Source: an uncultured Flavobacteriales bacterium (GTDB taxonomy: Bacteria > Bacteroidota > Bacteroidia > Flavobacteriales_D > Parvicellaceae). Taken from it: 42,570 bases of DNA. The stretch spans positions 1 through 42,570 of the forward strand of contig CAJWDP010000027.1 of NCBI GenBank assembly GCA_913030835.1, given 5' to 3'. The notes under the pieces were generated by a model that saw only the letters and a program-made list of their open reading frames with translations, did no database searches and was not told the origin of the DNA. Each line of letters opens with the position of its first letter. The first letter of the stretch is position 1. This document shows, piece after piece, positions 11,104-20,660 of the stretch. The translations under genes were made by a program, and so were the position numbers.

Positions 11104-13719
11104 TTAGCCTGCTATTTCCTCATCCTTAACCGCCTTGCGAAATACAATGCTTTGCTCGAAGGCGTCAAGCACAATGGTTTGTGAAGTGTCTAGCTGACCC
11201 GATAACAGCTGTTTGGACAATTCATTCAGCACCTGTTTTTGCATGATTCGCTTCACCGGTCTCGCGCCGAATTGCGGATCATAAGACAGCTGAGCAAGCC
11301 AGTCTACAGCATCTTCGGATGCGGAGATTTTTAAATTCTTGTTAGAAAGTCTATTCTGCAATTCTCTTAGCTGAATCTTCACAATTTCTTTGATATTGGA
11401 TCTTGTCAATGGATTGAACATAATGGTCTCATCAATACGGTTGAGGAATTCCGGCCGCACCGATTGTTTCAACAGCTCATATACCGCTACTTTTGTTTTG
11501 GCAACGATGGATTGGCTATTGCCATCGGTCAGCTCTTCAAACCCCTCCTGAATCAAATGCGCGCCGATATTTGAGGTCATGATGATGATCGTGTTTTTGA
11601 AGTTCACCGTCCGCCCTTTATTATCGGTTAACCTTCCGTCGTCCAGTACTTGGAGCAATGTGTTGAATACATCAGGATGCGCCTTCTCAATTTCATCCAG
11701 TAAAACAACAGAGTAGGGGCGTCTTCGAACCGCTTCGGTGAGCTGGCCTCCTTCCTCATAGCCCACATATCCCGGAGGAGCCCCAACTAAACGGGATACA
11801 CTGTGCCGTTCCTGATACTCGCTCATGTCTATTCGGGTAAGGGCAGCTTCGTCATTAAACAGGAATCGGGTCAAGGCTTTAGCCAACTCGGTTTTGCCAA
11901 CTCCTGTACTTCCGAGAAAGATGAATGATCCGATTGGTTTTCCCTCATCTTGCAAGCCGGAACGACTTCTTCTAACTGCATTTGAAACTGCTTCTATTGC
12001 CTCCTGCTGACCAATAACGCGTTGAGATAATTCTTCCTCAAGTCGTAGTAGTTTTTCCTTTTCACTTTCCAGCATTTTCGATACGGGAATACCGGTCCAT
12101 TTCGCAACAACATCCGCGATTTCTTCTGCGTCCACTTCCTCTTTGACCAGCTTGCTGTTCTTGTGAATTTCAAGAAGTTTAGCCTTGTTTTCTTCAATCG
12201 CGGATTCAGCTTCTTTTATTTTGCCGTAACGGATTTCTGCCACCCGTTCGTAATCTCCCGATCTTTCTGCTGCAGATGCCTCTGCTCGAAGCTCTTCGAT
12301 CGATTGTTTTGCCTGCTGAATGTTCTCAATTACTTCTCGCTCGGCTTCCCATTTCGCTTTAAAGTCGGTTCGCTGTTCATTGAGCTCTCCCAGCTCTTTT
12401 CCTATTGACTTTAGCTTCGTCTCGTCATTTTCTCTTTTGATCGCCTCACGTTCAATTTCGAGCTGCATAATCCTTCTTTCAATCTCGTCGAGCTCTTCCG
12501 GTTTAGAATTGATCTCCATCCGCAGTTTTGAGGCAGCCTCATCGATCAGGTCGATCGCTTTGTCCGGCAGAAATCTTTCTGTAATGTAGCGTTGAGAAAG
12601 CTCCACGGCCGAAATGATTGCCTCATCTTTGATCATTACTTTGTGGTGAGTTTCATATTTTTCCTTTATTCCGCGCAAAATCGAAATGGCGTCTTCCTGA
12701 GAAGGTTCATCAACCAGTATCTTTTGAAATCGCCTCTCCAGTGCTCTGTCTTTTTCAAAGTACTTTTGGTACTCATCCAATGTGGTTGCGCCTACAGCTC
12801 GAAGCTGACCTCTGGCAAGTGCCGGTTTCAAAATATTTGCGGCATCCATAGCTCCCTGACCTCCACCTGCGCCAACGAGCGTATGTATTTCGTCTATAAA
12901 AAGAATGATGTCTCCGTCGCTCTTAATTACTTCTTTTATCACAGCCTTCAGTCGTTCTTCAAACTCTCCTTTGAATTTTGCCCCGGCGATCAGCGCACCC
13001 ATATCCAGTGAAAACAAGGTTTTGTCCTTTAGGTTTTCCGGGACATCTCCATCTATAATTCTGTGTGCTATCCCTTCCGCTATGGCAGTTTTACCGACTC
13101 CGGGCTCACCAATCAATATTGGATTGTTTTTGGTTCTTCGAGAAAGTATTTGCAAGACTCTTCGAATTTCATCATCCCGACCGATAACAGGATCCAGATC
13201 GCCATCAGCGGCATACTGATTAAGATTTTTGGCGTATTTCTCCAGGGAGTTATAGGTGCTTTCCTGGTCCTGGCTGGTTACTTTTTCACCCTTACGCAGC
13301 TCGTTTATAGCCAGCTTTAAGTTCTTTTTGTTTGCTCCATTGTCTTTTAGTAGCTGAGTGGTGTTTCCACTGCTCTTGAGCATTCCCAAAAGCAAATGTT
13401 CAATTGAAACGAATTCATCTCCCATTTCCCTGGAAATATTGATTGCATTACCAAGGGTGGTTCCTGCGTTTCTGCCGATGTTTGATTCGCCGCCTTGAAC
13501 TTTCGGATATCCGGCAATGATTTGATCAAGAGCTTGTTCCATTATGGTCGGATTTGCACCTATTTTCTTGAGTAGAAATGGAGCAACTGACTTATCAATG
13601 GCGAAAATAGCCTTAAGAATATGTCCGTTTTCGACAGATTGATTTTCCTTGGCAAGTGCTTGTTGTCGAGCTTCTTGAAGCACTTGCTGGGATTTTATTG
13701 TAAACTTATTTAAATCCAT
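11104..13719 (-). CDS. clpB: ATP-dependent disaggregase ClpB
   Basis: ClpB is the hexameric AAA+ chaperone that, with DnaK, rescues aggregated proteins after heat stress. The 871-residue protein has the N-domain repeat (1-145), the first AAA+ module with Walker A GEPGVGKT (about 205), a long coiled-coil middle domain (about 410-525, rich in E/K/R), and the second AAA+ module with Walker A GSTGVGKT (about 605), Walker [13 protein letters not shown] and a C-terminal D2 small domain with FGARPVKR. The [12 protein letters not shown] linker is typical. It starts at ATG 13719 and stands alone, with 105 bases upstream to the NlpC/P60 gene. Confidence 0.97.
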   Translation of the reverse strand: MDLNKFTIKSQQVLQEARQQALAKENQSVENGHILKAIFAIDKSVAPFLLKKIGANPTIMEQALDQIIAGYPKVQGGESNIGRNAGTTLGNAINISREMGDEFVSIEHLLLGMLKSSGNTTQLLKDNGANKKNLKLAINELRKGEKVTSQDQESTYNSLEKYAKNLNQYAADGDLDPVIGRDDEIRRVLQILSRRTKNNPILIGEPGVGKTAIAEGIAHRIIDGDVPENLKDKTLFSLDMGALIAGAKFKGEFEERLKAVIKEVIKSDGDIILFIDEIHTLVGAGGGQGAMDAANILKPALARGQLRAVGATTLDEYQKYFEKDRALERRFQKILVDEPSQEDAISILRGIKEKYETHHKVMIKDEAIISAVELSQRYITERFLPDKAIDLIDEAASKLRMEINSKPEELDEIERRIMQLEIEREAIKRENDETKLKSIGKELGELNEQRTDFKAKWEAEREVIENIQQAKQSIEELRAEASAAERSGDYERVAEIRYGKIKEAESAIEENKAKLLEIHKNSKLVKEEVDAEEIADVVAKWTGIPVSKMLESEKEKLLRLEEELSQRVIGQQEAIEAVSNAVRRSRSGLQDEGKPIGSFIFLGSTGVGKTELAKALTRFLFNDEAALTRIDMSEYQERHSVSRLVGAPPGYVGYEEGGQLTEAVRRRPYSVVLLDEIEKAHPDVFNTLLQVLDDGRLTDNKGRTVNFKNTIIIMTSNIGAHLIQEGFEELTDGNSQSIVAKTKVAVYELLKQSVRPEFLNRIDETIMFNPLTRSNIKEIVKIQLRELQNRLSNKNLKISASEDAVDWLAQLSYDPQFGARPVKRIMQKQVLNELSKQLLSGQLDTSQTIVLDAFEQSIVFRKAVKDEEIAG

Positions 13720-13824
13720 AGTTGATGATTACAAATCAACTCGCCGCAAATTGTAAACCAAGCGTGAAAAGCGGTAAAAATGACATTGAAAAGAGGCCGA
13801 ATGGTATTCGACAGTGCCAATATT

Positions 13825-14595
13825 TCAGATTTTAAGAATTCTCTTAATGCAGCTTAGCTTGTGGGTATATTGGTCTAGTTCTTTTGCGAAAATGCCGGTA
13901 TCGTCCAATTGATCAATTCTAACTTTACCTGAAGCGTGAATTATTTTGTCTTGTTCCAGTGCAATACCAACATGATTTATTTTGCCTTTCTCGTTTTCGA
14001 AGAAAACCAGATCGCCGGTTTGAATTTCGTTTGTGGAATTGATAGGGATTCCCAATTCTGCTTGTTGGTATGCATCTCTTGGGATCCAATGTCCCATTTG
14101 TCTATAAATCAATTGAGAAAACCCGGAACAATCAATTCCTAACGGACCTCGGCCGCCCCACAGATACGGGGTATTGATCAATGTAATAGCAGAAGATCGC
14201 ATTTCAGCTGGAATTGCAGCGATTTTGCCTTTATAAAGGAATTGTTTGTTGTTTATATGCAATTTACCGTTAGCCAAGTTCGGCAATACAGCACCATATG
14301 GTATCGGCAATTGGTCTCCACTTTCCACATCGATCAGGTGCGACCATTTTTCACCTACCAAATATGTCCCGTGTTTTACTATCCGATCTACCTCTTCGTT
14401 TGAAATGTGCTGCCATTGCTTGCTGCAGATCCAACATTCATACCCATCATGAACCAATTTTACTTGAGTCCATTTTTCTTGCTGATCAAGTACTTCAAAG
14501 TGCTCTCCAAAAAGCAATTGAGTTACCATTTCTGCTCGATCCGAGGCTTCCGATCTGCCCGGCACAATTCCCAAATGACAAATTCCGTACGTCAT
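13825..14595 (-). CDS. NlpC/P60 (C40) peptidase with N-terminal SH3-like region
   Basis: A 256-residue cysteine peptidase of the C40 family. The C-terminal NlpC/P60 domain has the catalytic cysteine in DCSGF (156), histidine in NHVGIAL (208) and a third polar residue in IIHASG (histidine 220). Residues 1-130 look like two bacterial SH3-like folds (CHLGIVPGRSEASDRAEMVTQLLFGE is the recognisable start). No signal peptide is present. This layout matches cytoplasmic gamma-D-glutamyl-L-diamino acid endopeptidases that recycle wall peptides. It starts at ATG 14595 just beyond the thiolase terminator and is therefore probably separately transcribed. Confidence 0.88.
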   Translation of the reverse strand: MTYGICHLGIVPGRSEASDRAEMVTQLLFGEHFEVLDQQEKWTQVKLVHDGYECWICSKQWQHISNEEVDRIVKHGTYLVGEKWSHLIDVESGDQLPIPYGAVLPNLANGKLHINNKQFLYKGKIAAIPAEMRSSAITLINTPYLWGGRGPLGIDCSGFSQLIYRQMGHWIPRDAYQQAELGIPINSTNEIQTGDLVFFENEKGKINHVGIALEQDKIIHASGKVRIDQLDDTGIFAKELDQYTHKLSCIKRILKI

Positions 14596-14636
14596 ATACT
14601 ATTTATAAATGCAAGGGTTTACCATTTCATAAAAAT

Positions 14637-14664
14637 AAAAAAAGGGCTTTTACTAAAGCCCTTT
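14637..14664 (-). terminator. Intrinsic terminator after the thiolase gene
   Basis: A perfect ten-base stem (AAAGGGCTTT / AAAGCCCTTT, 14641-14650 with 14655-14664) with a four-base loop is followed on the minus strand by a T-rich run. It lies 22 bases after the thiolase stop codon. Confidence 0.9.
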
Positions 14665-14685
14665 GTGAATTCGTTCACTTATGGC

Positions 14686-15861
14686 TTAAGCATTCTCAAT
14701 GATCATTGCTGATGCTCCACCACCACCATTACAAATGCCTGCAACACCGTATTTTCCTTCATTTTGCTTTAACACATTAATGAGTGTCACCACAATTCTG
14801 GACCCCGAGTTTCCAAGTGGGTGGCCCAATGCAACGGCACCACCGTTTACATCAACTTTGTTTGGATCAAGACCCAACAGCTTTGTATTTGCTAGGCCAA
14901 CAACAGAAAAAGCCTGATTCAATTCCCAGAAATCGATCTCTTCCTTTCCAATTCCTGAGTTAGAAAGGGCTTTATTTACCGCTTTTGCCGGGGCGGTAGT
15001 AAACCATTCCGGTTCCTGAGCAGCATCAGCATACCCCTTGATCTTAGCGATGGGTTTTATGCCCAACTCCTCAGCCTTTTCCTTACTCATCAGCACTAGA
15101 GCTGATGCCCCGTCGTTCAATGTAGAGGCGTTTGCTGCCGTTACTGTTCCGTCTTTCTTGAAAACCGGACGAAGCTGAGGGATTTTTTCCAGCTTCACAT
15201 TTTTGTATTCTTCGTCTTCTGAAATGACAATATCGTCTCCTCTTCTTTGTGGTACCTGAACCGCAACGACTTCATCATTGAACTTTCCCGTGCTCCATGC
15301 TTCGGATGCTCTTTTGTAGGATTCAATCGCGAATCCATCCTGATCTTCTCTTGAAAAATTATGCTCTTCCGCACATTGTTCCGCACAGCTGCCCATGTGT
15401 ACTTCGTTATACACATCAGTTAATCCATCTTTTATCATCCCATCTACCAAATTTACATTTCCCAATTTGGTTGCATTTCTAGCGTTATAATAATGAGGGA
15501 CCTGACTCATATTTTCCATTCCGCCCACCACGACAGTGTCGTTATCTCCAAGAAGAATGGATTGAGCTCCCAAAGAAATCGACTTCATGCCTGATGCACA
15601 AACCTTATTGATGGTTGTACAGGGTACATTTTCATTTATTCCTGCGAAAATAGCTGCTTGTCGAGCAGGTGCCTGTCCAATGTTAGCTTGCAAGACATTG
15701 CCCATAAAAACTTCGTCCACAACCGCTGGGTCTAGATTTGCTTTTTCCAATGCTCCTCGAATTGCTGCTGCTCCTAATTTAGAGGCAGAAACACTTGATA
15801 AGGCTCCGCCGAAACTACCAATTGGCGTTCTTACTGCCGATACAATGTATACTTCCTTCAT
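14686..15861 (-). CDS. Acetyl-CoA C-acetyltransferase (thiolase)
   Basis: A 391-residue thiolase that joins or cleaves acetyl-CoA/acetoacetyl-CoA units. The acyl-accepting cysteine is in [10 protein letters not shown] (88); the two C-terminal catalytic motifs are [14 protein letters not shown] (histidine) and [10 protein letters not shown] (cysteine). [12 protein letters not shown] is also typical of AtoB/PhaA-like enzymes. Whether it runs toward biosynthesis or beta-oxidation is not decided by sequence. It is a single-gene unit: a terminator follows, and the upstream neighbour ends 61 bases away. A near-consensus -7 box (TACATTCG, minus strand, 15883-15890) lies upstream. Confidence 0.94.
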   Translation of the reverse strand: MKEVYIVSAVRTPIGSFGGALSSVSASKLGAAAIRGALEKANLDPAVVDEVFMGNVLQANIGQAPARQAAIFAGINENVPCTTINKVCASGMKSISLGAQSILLGDNDTVVVGGMENMSQVPHYYNARNATKLGNVNLVDGMIKDGLTDVYNEVHMGSCAEQCAEEHNFSREDQDGFAIESYKRASEAWSTGKFNDEVVAVQVPQRRGDDIVISEDEEYKNVKLEKIPQLRPVFKKDGTVTAANASTLNDGASALVLMSKEKAEELGIKPIAKIKGYADAAQEPEWFTTAPAKAVNKALSNSGIGKEEIDFWELNQAFSVVGLANTKLLGLDPNKVDVNGGAVALGHPLGNSGSRIVVTLINVLKQNEGKYGVAGICNGGGGASAMIIENA

Positions 15862-15922
15862 TTTTGTTGATCTAATTTTGCCACGAATGTAGCTAAATCG
15901 ATGTGGAATAAAAAACCACCGA

Positions 15923-17200
15923 TTAACCTTTGTATTGATTCGTTCTCACAGAAATCTTATCGCCAATCCTATTGAATAGATAGATCAACAGAAAAATTGT
16001 GCCACCGGGAAATACAATAAGCCACCATGCTTCAATGTGCTCTCTGCCCGAACGAAGTAATGAACCAAGCGTTGGAGTATTGTCGGGCACGCCAATGCCT
16101 AGAAAAGAAAGCGCTGACTCTACGAGTATCAAACTGCCTATTGCAAATGCAATAGCCACAGCTAAAGCGGGCAAGGCGTTTAGTAAAATGTGTTTCCATA
16201 TTATTCTGGAATTGCTTGAACCTAGAACACGAGCCGATTCGATAAACGACTTTTCCTTAATCCGCATCACTTCAGCCCTTGCAAGTCTTGCGAATACGGG
16301 CCAGCTTGTAGTTCCGAGTATGAATATTAACAACACGGTGCTTTTTTTGCCGACCAGAGCAGCTAGAGTCACAACGATAATTATTCCTGGAATGGAGGCA
16401 AATATTTCGATAATACCTGATAAAAAGCTATCCAACCGAAACTGAATGGGTTGGGTTTTAAATAGGTTGTCTAGGTACTTTCCGGTTTTTGATGCCAACA
16501 CACAAATTGCTGAAAACAAAAACAACGAGAAAAGTAATTGCATCAATCCCGAATGCACTCCTGAAGTGAAGGCATCTGAAATTGCATACTTGCGAATAGA
16601 GAAGCTGTAAAACCATGCAGGGAATAAAAAGACGATGATCCCGACTAATTCAACTTTGCCAATGGTAAATTTGTTTTTGTAGTACCCTGCAATGGATCCG
16701 ATAAATATGCCGATACATGCCGCGATTATAACGGCAGAAATACCGATTAACAGGCTGTATTTGATGCCTCCTAGGACATTCGCCAGTACATCTTTCCCTT
16801 GTCTGTTCGTTCCAAATAAATGCTGAGATCTGAAATCAGCAGATTCCCCGATTTCGTTTTTGCTTCGATGCAAAGGTGATTGGAAATCTTTATTCTCCGT
16901 ATCCAGTTCAAGTGCTCCGTGTTTAAATGGTGGCCATATTACATATTCGTATTTCAAGTGCTGCCAATTTGAGGATCCAGTGAGCACTTTACCATTGATT
17001 TTTGTGAGGGAATGAACTGACAGTACATCATTGAATGCGGGATAATAGCTTTGACCATTCAAGGAGCAATATAAAGGTTTGTTGTTTGTGATTATGGGCG
17101 ATAGAACAGATACGATTAAGATGAGTAGCAGCAAGCGAACCTCCCATTTAATGTTTCGCTTTTTGATAAAAAGACCGATATTTCTGTTCCGGAGATTCAT
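15923..17200 (-). CDS. Peptide ABC transporter permease, OppC/YejE-like, with two insertions
   Basis: A 425-residue inner-membrane permease of the OppC family, about 100 residues longer than usual. The core includes HLFGTNRQGKDVLANVLGG before the second helix and the EAA-type loop RVLGSSNSRIIWKHILLNALPA that contacts the ATPase. After the first helix, residues 38-112 (NNKPLYC...YPAF...IWPPFKHGA...SPLHR) resemble the N-terminal periplasmic segment of E. coli YejE, as I remember it. A second insertion at about 180-255 adds two hydrophobic stretches. The start ATG overlaps the oppB-like stop (ATGA). It is the last gene of a binding protein-permease-permease operon; no ATPase gene is linked. Confidence 0.88.
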   Translation of the reverse strand: MNLRNRNIGLFIKKRNIKWEVRLLLLILIVSVLSPIITNNKPLYCSLNGQSYYPAFNDVLSVHSLTKINGKVLTGSSNWQHLKYEYVIWPPFKHGALELDTENKDFQSPLHRSKNEIGESADFRSQHLFGTNRQGKDVLANVLGGIKYSLLIGISAVIIAACIGIFIGSIAGYYKNKFTIGKVELVGIIVFLFPAWFYSFSIRKYAISDAFTSGVHSGLMQLLFSLFLFSAICVLASKTGKYLDNLFKTQPIQFRLDSFLSGIIEIFASIPGIIIVVTLAALVGKKSTVLLIFILGTTSWPVFARLARAEVMRIKEKSFIESARVLGSSNSRIIWKHILLNALPALAVAIAFAIGSLILVESALSFLGIGVPDNTPTLGSLLRSGREHIEAWWLIVFPGGTIFLLIYLFNRIGDKISVRTNQYKG

Positions 17201-18576
17201 CTCTGCATCTTAATTTTAGGATCAGCAAAAGCATACAAAACGTCCGCGAATAAATAGGATGACAAAGTCAGCAGTCCAGAGATCGTAAAGATTGCCACAA
17301 TAACCGGGTAATTGTTATTCAATACGGCATCATAGGCCGTTTTGCCAATGCCCGGGTAATTGAAAATCAGTTCCACGATTAAAGTTCCGCCCACAGCGGC
17401 AGGTAAAATTTGTGTAAAAATCGTAATCAGAGGAATCCAGGTATTCTTAAAAACATGCTTTCGAACTACCTGTTTTATACTGAGACCTTTGGATAGGGCT
17501 GTTCTAACATAGTTATAGTTTAGCTCTTCTGCGCTGATGTTTGCCGTCAATTTAGCAACAAAGGCAAACGAGCTGAGTGCATAGGTGCTGATTGGCAAGA
17601 TCATATAGGGTAGTCCCGTAATTAGATTGTTGATATAGGAATGATCTGCAGGACGATATCCGATCGGGTATAAACCGCTTTCAGGAAACCAATGTACTAC
17701 ATTCGTGTTAGCGAAAAAGAAAATTAGTAGGGTAGCGATCAAGTATCCTGGAATGGAATACAGCAGATATATGGGCAATGTTAGGATGTTTTTCCTTTTT
17801 GTTGACCGAATCCTCGACAATCGAAGACCTAGTGGTATGGCAGTAACAAAAGCAACCACCACAGATACTAAGATTAATTCAAGTGAAAACCCCAACTTTT
17901 TCCAGATAAAATCACCTATGGGCTGCCCCGTTTTAAGTGAATAACCAAAATCACCACGGACTAATCCCGCCCGTTCTTTGCCATTCCCAAACAACCAGAC
18001 ATGATATTGATTGCCTGCGCCATGAAAATTAATAGTTGGAATGAAATTGCCGAATGTACTTTTGTGTTTCAGAATCTGATCCAGTTTGGCTTTTAACCTT
18101 TCACCAGTATTCGGTGAATTTTGGGATATCCTTTCAATCACTTCCGCTGATTCTTGGTAAGTGGGAATTTCAAGCAACGTTTTTAAATTGTTTATTTCAG
18201 GATCATCCTGATCAATCGCCATTTTAATCTCCTGGTGATACGATTGGATTTGCGGCCAGCACCCATAATTATGAGTCATCCTTTCAGATGCCATTCTTCT
18301 TGCTTTATTTGAAATTCGATTCAATGTGTCGCACTGACTGTAAGCATTGAATGAAAAATAGAAAAGCGGAAGATGCAGACCCATTTCACGATAAAGTTGA
18401 TCTCGCAGCTCTGAGGAATTAAGAATGGTGTTATTGTAGCTCACACCGTGTCGGGCAATGAGAATTTTATCCACCGGATCTCCAGGCATTCCATTAGACA
18501 GCAAGAACCCGATAAACGTTATGCAGAACAGAATGGGGCCAAACCGGAGTAAACGTCTAATTATATACTTGAGCAT
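17197..18576 (-). CDS. Peptide ABC transporter permease, OppB-like, with large periplasmic insertion
   Basis: A 459-residue permease of the OppB/DppB family (usually 300-340). The usual N-terminus (YIIRRLLRFGPILF, then GMPGDPV) and C-terminal core (GDFGYSLKTGQPI; the EAA-type loop ALSKGLSIKQVVRKHVFKN; VELIFNYPGIGKTAYDAV) are present. About 115 extra residues at roughly 75-190, between the first helix and GDFGYS, are polar, helical and charged, and should lie in the periplasm. It follows the binding protein after 22 bases and overlaps the OppC-like gene by four. Confidence 0.9.
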   Translation of the reverse strand: MLKYIIRRLLRFGPILFCITFIGFLLSNGMPGDPVDKILIARHGVSYNNTILNSSELRDQLYREMGLHLPLFYFSFNAYSQCDTLNRISNKARRMASERMTHNYGCWPQIQSYHQEIKMAIDQDDPEINNLKTLLEIPTYQESAEVIERISQNSPNTGERLKAKLDQILKHKSTFGNFIPTINFHGAGNQYHVWLFGNGKERAGLVRGDFGYSLKTGQPIGDFIWKKLGFSLELILVSVVVAFVTAIPLGLRLSRIRSTKRKNILTLPIYLLYSIPGYLIATLLIFFFANTNVVHWFPESGLYPIGYRPADHSYINNLITGLPYMILPISTYALSSFAFVAKLTANISAEELNYNYVRTALSKGLSIKQVVRKHVFKNTWIPLITIFTQILPAAVGGTLIVELIFNYPGIGKTAYDAVLNNNYPVIVAIFTISGLLTLSSYLFADVLYAFADPKIKMQR

Positions 18577-18598
18577 TAACCCAAATATCAGTAATTAA

Positions 18599-20332
18599 TC
18601 ATTTATCTGTTAATTCTAAGGAACCTAAAAGTATTGAAGGTCTTTGAGCGAAGCAGCTCGGATTGTTGAACTTTTTGCTTACAGCAATTTTTCTTTGAGT
18701 TGCAAATAGCACAATAAATGTGTTTTGCTCATTAAATTTTTCCTGAAGATCACGATACAACTGATTCCTTCCCCGCTCATCAAAGGTCTTTTTTATATTG
18801 TTCAAAAGCTGATCGGTGATCGAATCGCCAAAGCCGGTGAAATTGAATCCTTTATGTTTCCATGCATCGGTATGCAATATCGGTGAGAGGTCTTCAAATC
18901 CTCCATCACCTGTAAGGCTGGTGATGAATACATCAAATTCCTGAGAAAGGAGTTTGGGGAACATCGCATTTGCCTCTATCGCTTTTAGCTCGGTAGCAAT
19001 CCCAACCTCCAAAAAGGACATGGATATGAGCTCAGCGATGGACCTAAAGCTAGGATTGTCAGCAAATCCTATGTCGAAACGTAGATCAACCATTTTTCCA
19101 TTGATTTTGTTTTCTCTGATTCCGTCTCCGTTTGAATCGATCCATCCTGACGAAGTAAGTATCGAATCAGCCCTAGTTAAATCCAGCTTTGGCATAGGTA
19201 GTTTATCGTGGTAATATTTTCGCTTTGGATTAACAATGGAAGCTTGTCTGGTCCCCATATTATAGATCGTTTCGAGAATGGCGTCATAGGGAGTTGAATA
19301 GCTCATGGCCAATCTTACCTTAGGATCGGAAAGCACCGGATTTCCTGTTGCTGAAGGACGCGAATTAACAGCTAAGAAGGTAAAACCAAAGATGTCGACT
19401 TTGTTCAGGTGGAAGCTGGACTTGAAATTTTCGTTTTTTGAAAGATCGTGTGCTTGAGCACTGCTGAGAGAATAGGCGACATCAATTTCCTTGTTTAAAA
19501 TGGCGGCTGTTGTGGTTTGTTCATCTGAAATTACCTTGAAGTGTATGGCGTCCGGATTTGTTTTGTTGTAAACAGATGTTGATGAATCGCCCCACCAATT
19601 TTCTTTTTTCTCGAGGGTTATGAATTGACCTTCCTCCCAATGAGTTACTTTGTAACCGCCCAGACCACAGATGTATTCTGGATTGTGCGAGTACTTTCTT
19701 GAATTAAAATTGAGGAACCAATCTCGCACTTCCTGTGAAAATTCAAAGTCTTTCTCCTTGCATTGTGCAAAGGTAAGTTTGTCGAGTACGTTTTGCGGGT
19801 CATAGAATGATTTTGACAGTAAAGGGAGATCACTCCAAATGTGATTGGATCCGGCAAATTGAAATTGTGTAGAGTATTGAATTTCATTGCTGCTTTCCAC
19901 ACGCACTGAGTCGACGAACTCAGCAAGGGTTAGTCGTTTTTGTGGAGCGTTGTTTAGCGGGCATAGGGCAAGTAATAAGGTAAACCGAACATCTTCTGCG
20001 GTAACCGGAGAACCGTCGTCCCAAACAGGTCCTTTCCTGATGATGTATCTAAAGTTCGTACTGTCCAATTGAATCGGCAGTTCCTTCGCTATTTCCGGAA
20101 TCAGCTCTAAAGTCTCTAGATCAACTTTTAGCAGGGTCTTATGAATGCTTTCAAATACGTACGAAGTATTCAAAGAAGCACTGTTCAACGGGTGTAGTCC
20201 GTCAGGTTCAACAGCAATATGTGCAACGAGATCAAAAGAATCCTTCTTATTATCTGAGCGATCAACGGATGAATTATTGGGTGCACAGGCACAAATACAT
20301 AGGGCAACAATTAAATAGTTTACTTTATTCAT
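18599..20332 (-). CDS. Peptide ABC transporter substrate-binding lipoprotein (SBP_bac_5)
   Basis: A 577-residue extracytoplasmic binding protein. The N-terminus is a lipoprotein signal (MNKVNYLIVALCICAC, with cysteines at 12, 14 and 16), so it is membrane anchored. Family features include EPDGLHPLNS, KEWPVWDDGSPVTAEDVRFTL-type text (here KGPVWDDGSPVTAEDV), GGYKV, DPKVRLAMSYSTPYD and the SSGWIDSNGDGIRE loop. It delivers oligopeptides or similar solutes to the two permeases encoded directly downstream. The substrate cannot be read from sequence. It starts the three-gene operon; the ATPase must be supplied from elsewhere. Confidence 0.92.
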   Translation of the reverse strand: MNKVNYLIVALCICACAPNNSSVDRSDNKKDSFDLVAHIAVEPDGLHPLNSASLNTSYVFESIHKTLLKVDLETLELIPEIAKELPIQLDSTNFRYIIRKGPVWDDGSPVTAEDVRFTLLLALCPLNNAPQKRLTLAEFVDSVRVESSNEIQYSTQFQFAGSNHIWSDLPLLSKSFYDPQNVLDKLTFAQCKEKDFEFSQEVRDWFLNFNSRKYSHNPEYICGLGGYKVTHWEEGQFITLEKKENWWGDSSTSVYNKTNPDAIHFKVISDEQTTTAAILNKEIDVAYSLSSAQAHDLSKNENFKSSFHLNKVDIFGFTFLAVNSRPSATGNPVLSDPKVRLAMSYSTPYDAILETIYNMGTRQASIVNPKRKYYHDKLPMPKLDLTRADSILTSSGWIDSNGDGIRENKINGKMVDLRFDIGFADNPSFRSIAELISMSFLEVGIATELKAIEANAMFPKLLSQEFDVFITSLTGDGGFEDLSPILHTDAWKHKGFNFTGFGDSITDQLLNNIKKTFDERGRNQLYRDLQEKFNEQNTFIVLFATQRKIAVSKKFNNPSCFAQRPSILLGSLELTDK

Positions 20333-20455
20333 GCGTGTGTACGGTGCTTAAGAGTTTGAAAACCCTAAAATAGTAAGATTCTTTACGCCAAAAATAAAAA
20401 GGATAATCGTCCCTCAGAATTTTGGTAATAGTTCAACGTAATTCAAAATCTGTTA

Positions 20456-20463
20456 TATATTTG
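20456..20463 (+). promoter_or_regulatory. Candidate -7 box for tRNA-Ser (TATATTTG)
   Basis: TATATTTG fits TAnnTTTG exactly and ends 12 bases before the tRNA, so the start point would fall a few bases before the mature 5' end. A convincing -33 TTTG at about 19 bases upstream is not present. Confidence 0.45.
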
Positions 20464-20475
20464 CAATCCATTATT

Positions 20476-20559
20476 GGAGAGGTGGCAGAGTGGTAATGCA
20501 ACAGCCTGCTAAGCTGTCAACGAGCAATCGTTGCCCGGGTTCGAGTCCCGGTCTCTCCG
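20476..20559 (+). tRNA. tRNA-Ser (anticodon GCT)
   Basis: An 84-base cloverleaf. The acceptor stem GGAGAGG pairs with TCTCTCC, with one G-U pair; the anticodon stem ACAGC/GCTGT encloses loop CTGCTAA, giving anticodon GCT, which reads AGC and AGT. The T arm is CCGGG-TTCGAGT-CCCGG. A long variable arm (CAACGA, loop, TCGTTG) marks class II and the discriminator base is G, both as expected for serine. The CCA end is not encoded. Confidence 0.97.
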
Positions 20560-20565
20560 CAGAAG

Positions 20566-20592
20566 AGCCCTTTGAGATCAAAGGGCTTTTTA
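20566..20592 (+). terminator. Intrinsic terminator after tRNA-Ser
   Basis: AGCCCTTT (20566-20573) pairs with AAAGGGCT (20580-20587) around a six-base loop and runs into a T stretch. It follows the tRNA by six bases. Confidence 0.9.
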
Positions 20593-20624
20593 ATTTTAGG
20601 ATAGAAGGTCAAGTAAATTAGTTC

Positions 20625-20636
20625 TTCCGTTCGGAA
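20625..20636. promoter_or_regulatory. Inverted repeat upstream of the FNR-like gene
   Basis: TTCCGTTCGGAA is an inverted repeat (TTCCG-N2-CGGAA) 25 bases before the ATG. It could be an operator for this or another regulator, but one 12-base palindrome is weak evidence and no second copy was noticed. Confidence 0.22.
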
Positions 20637-20660
20637 AAATTGCTTATTATAATCGAGACT

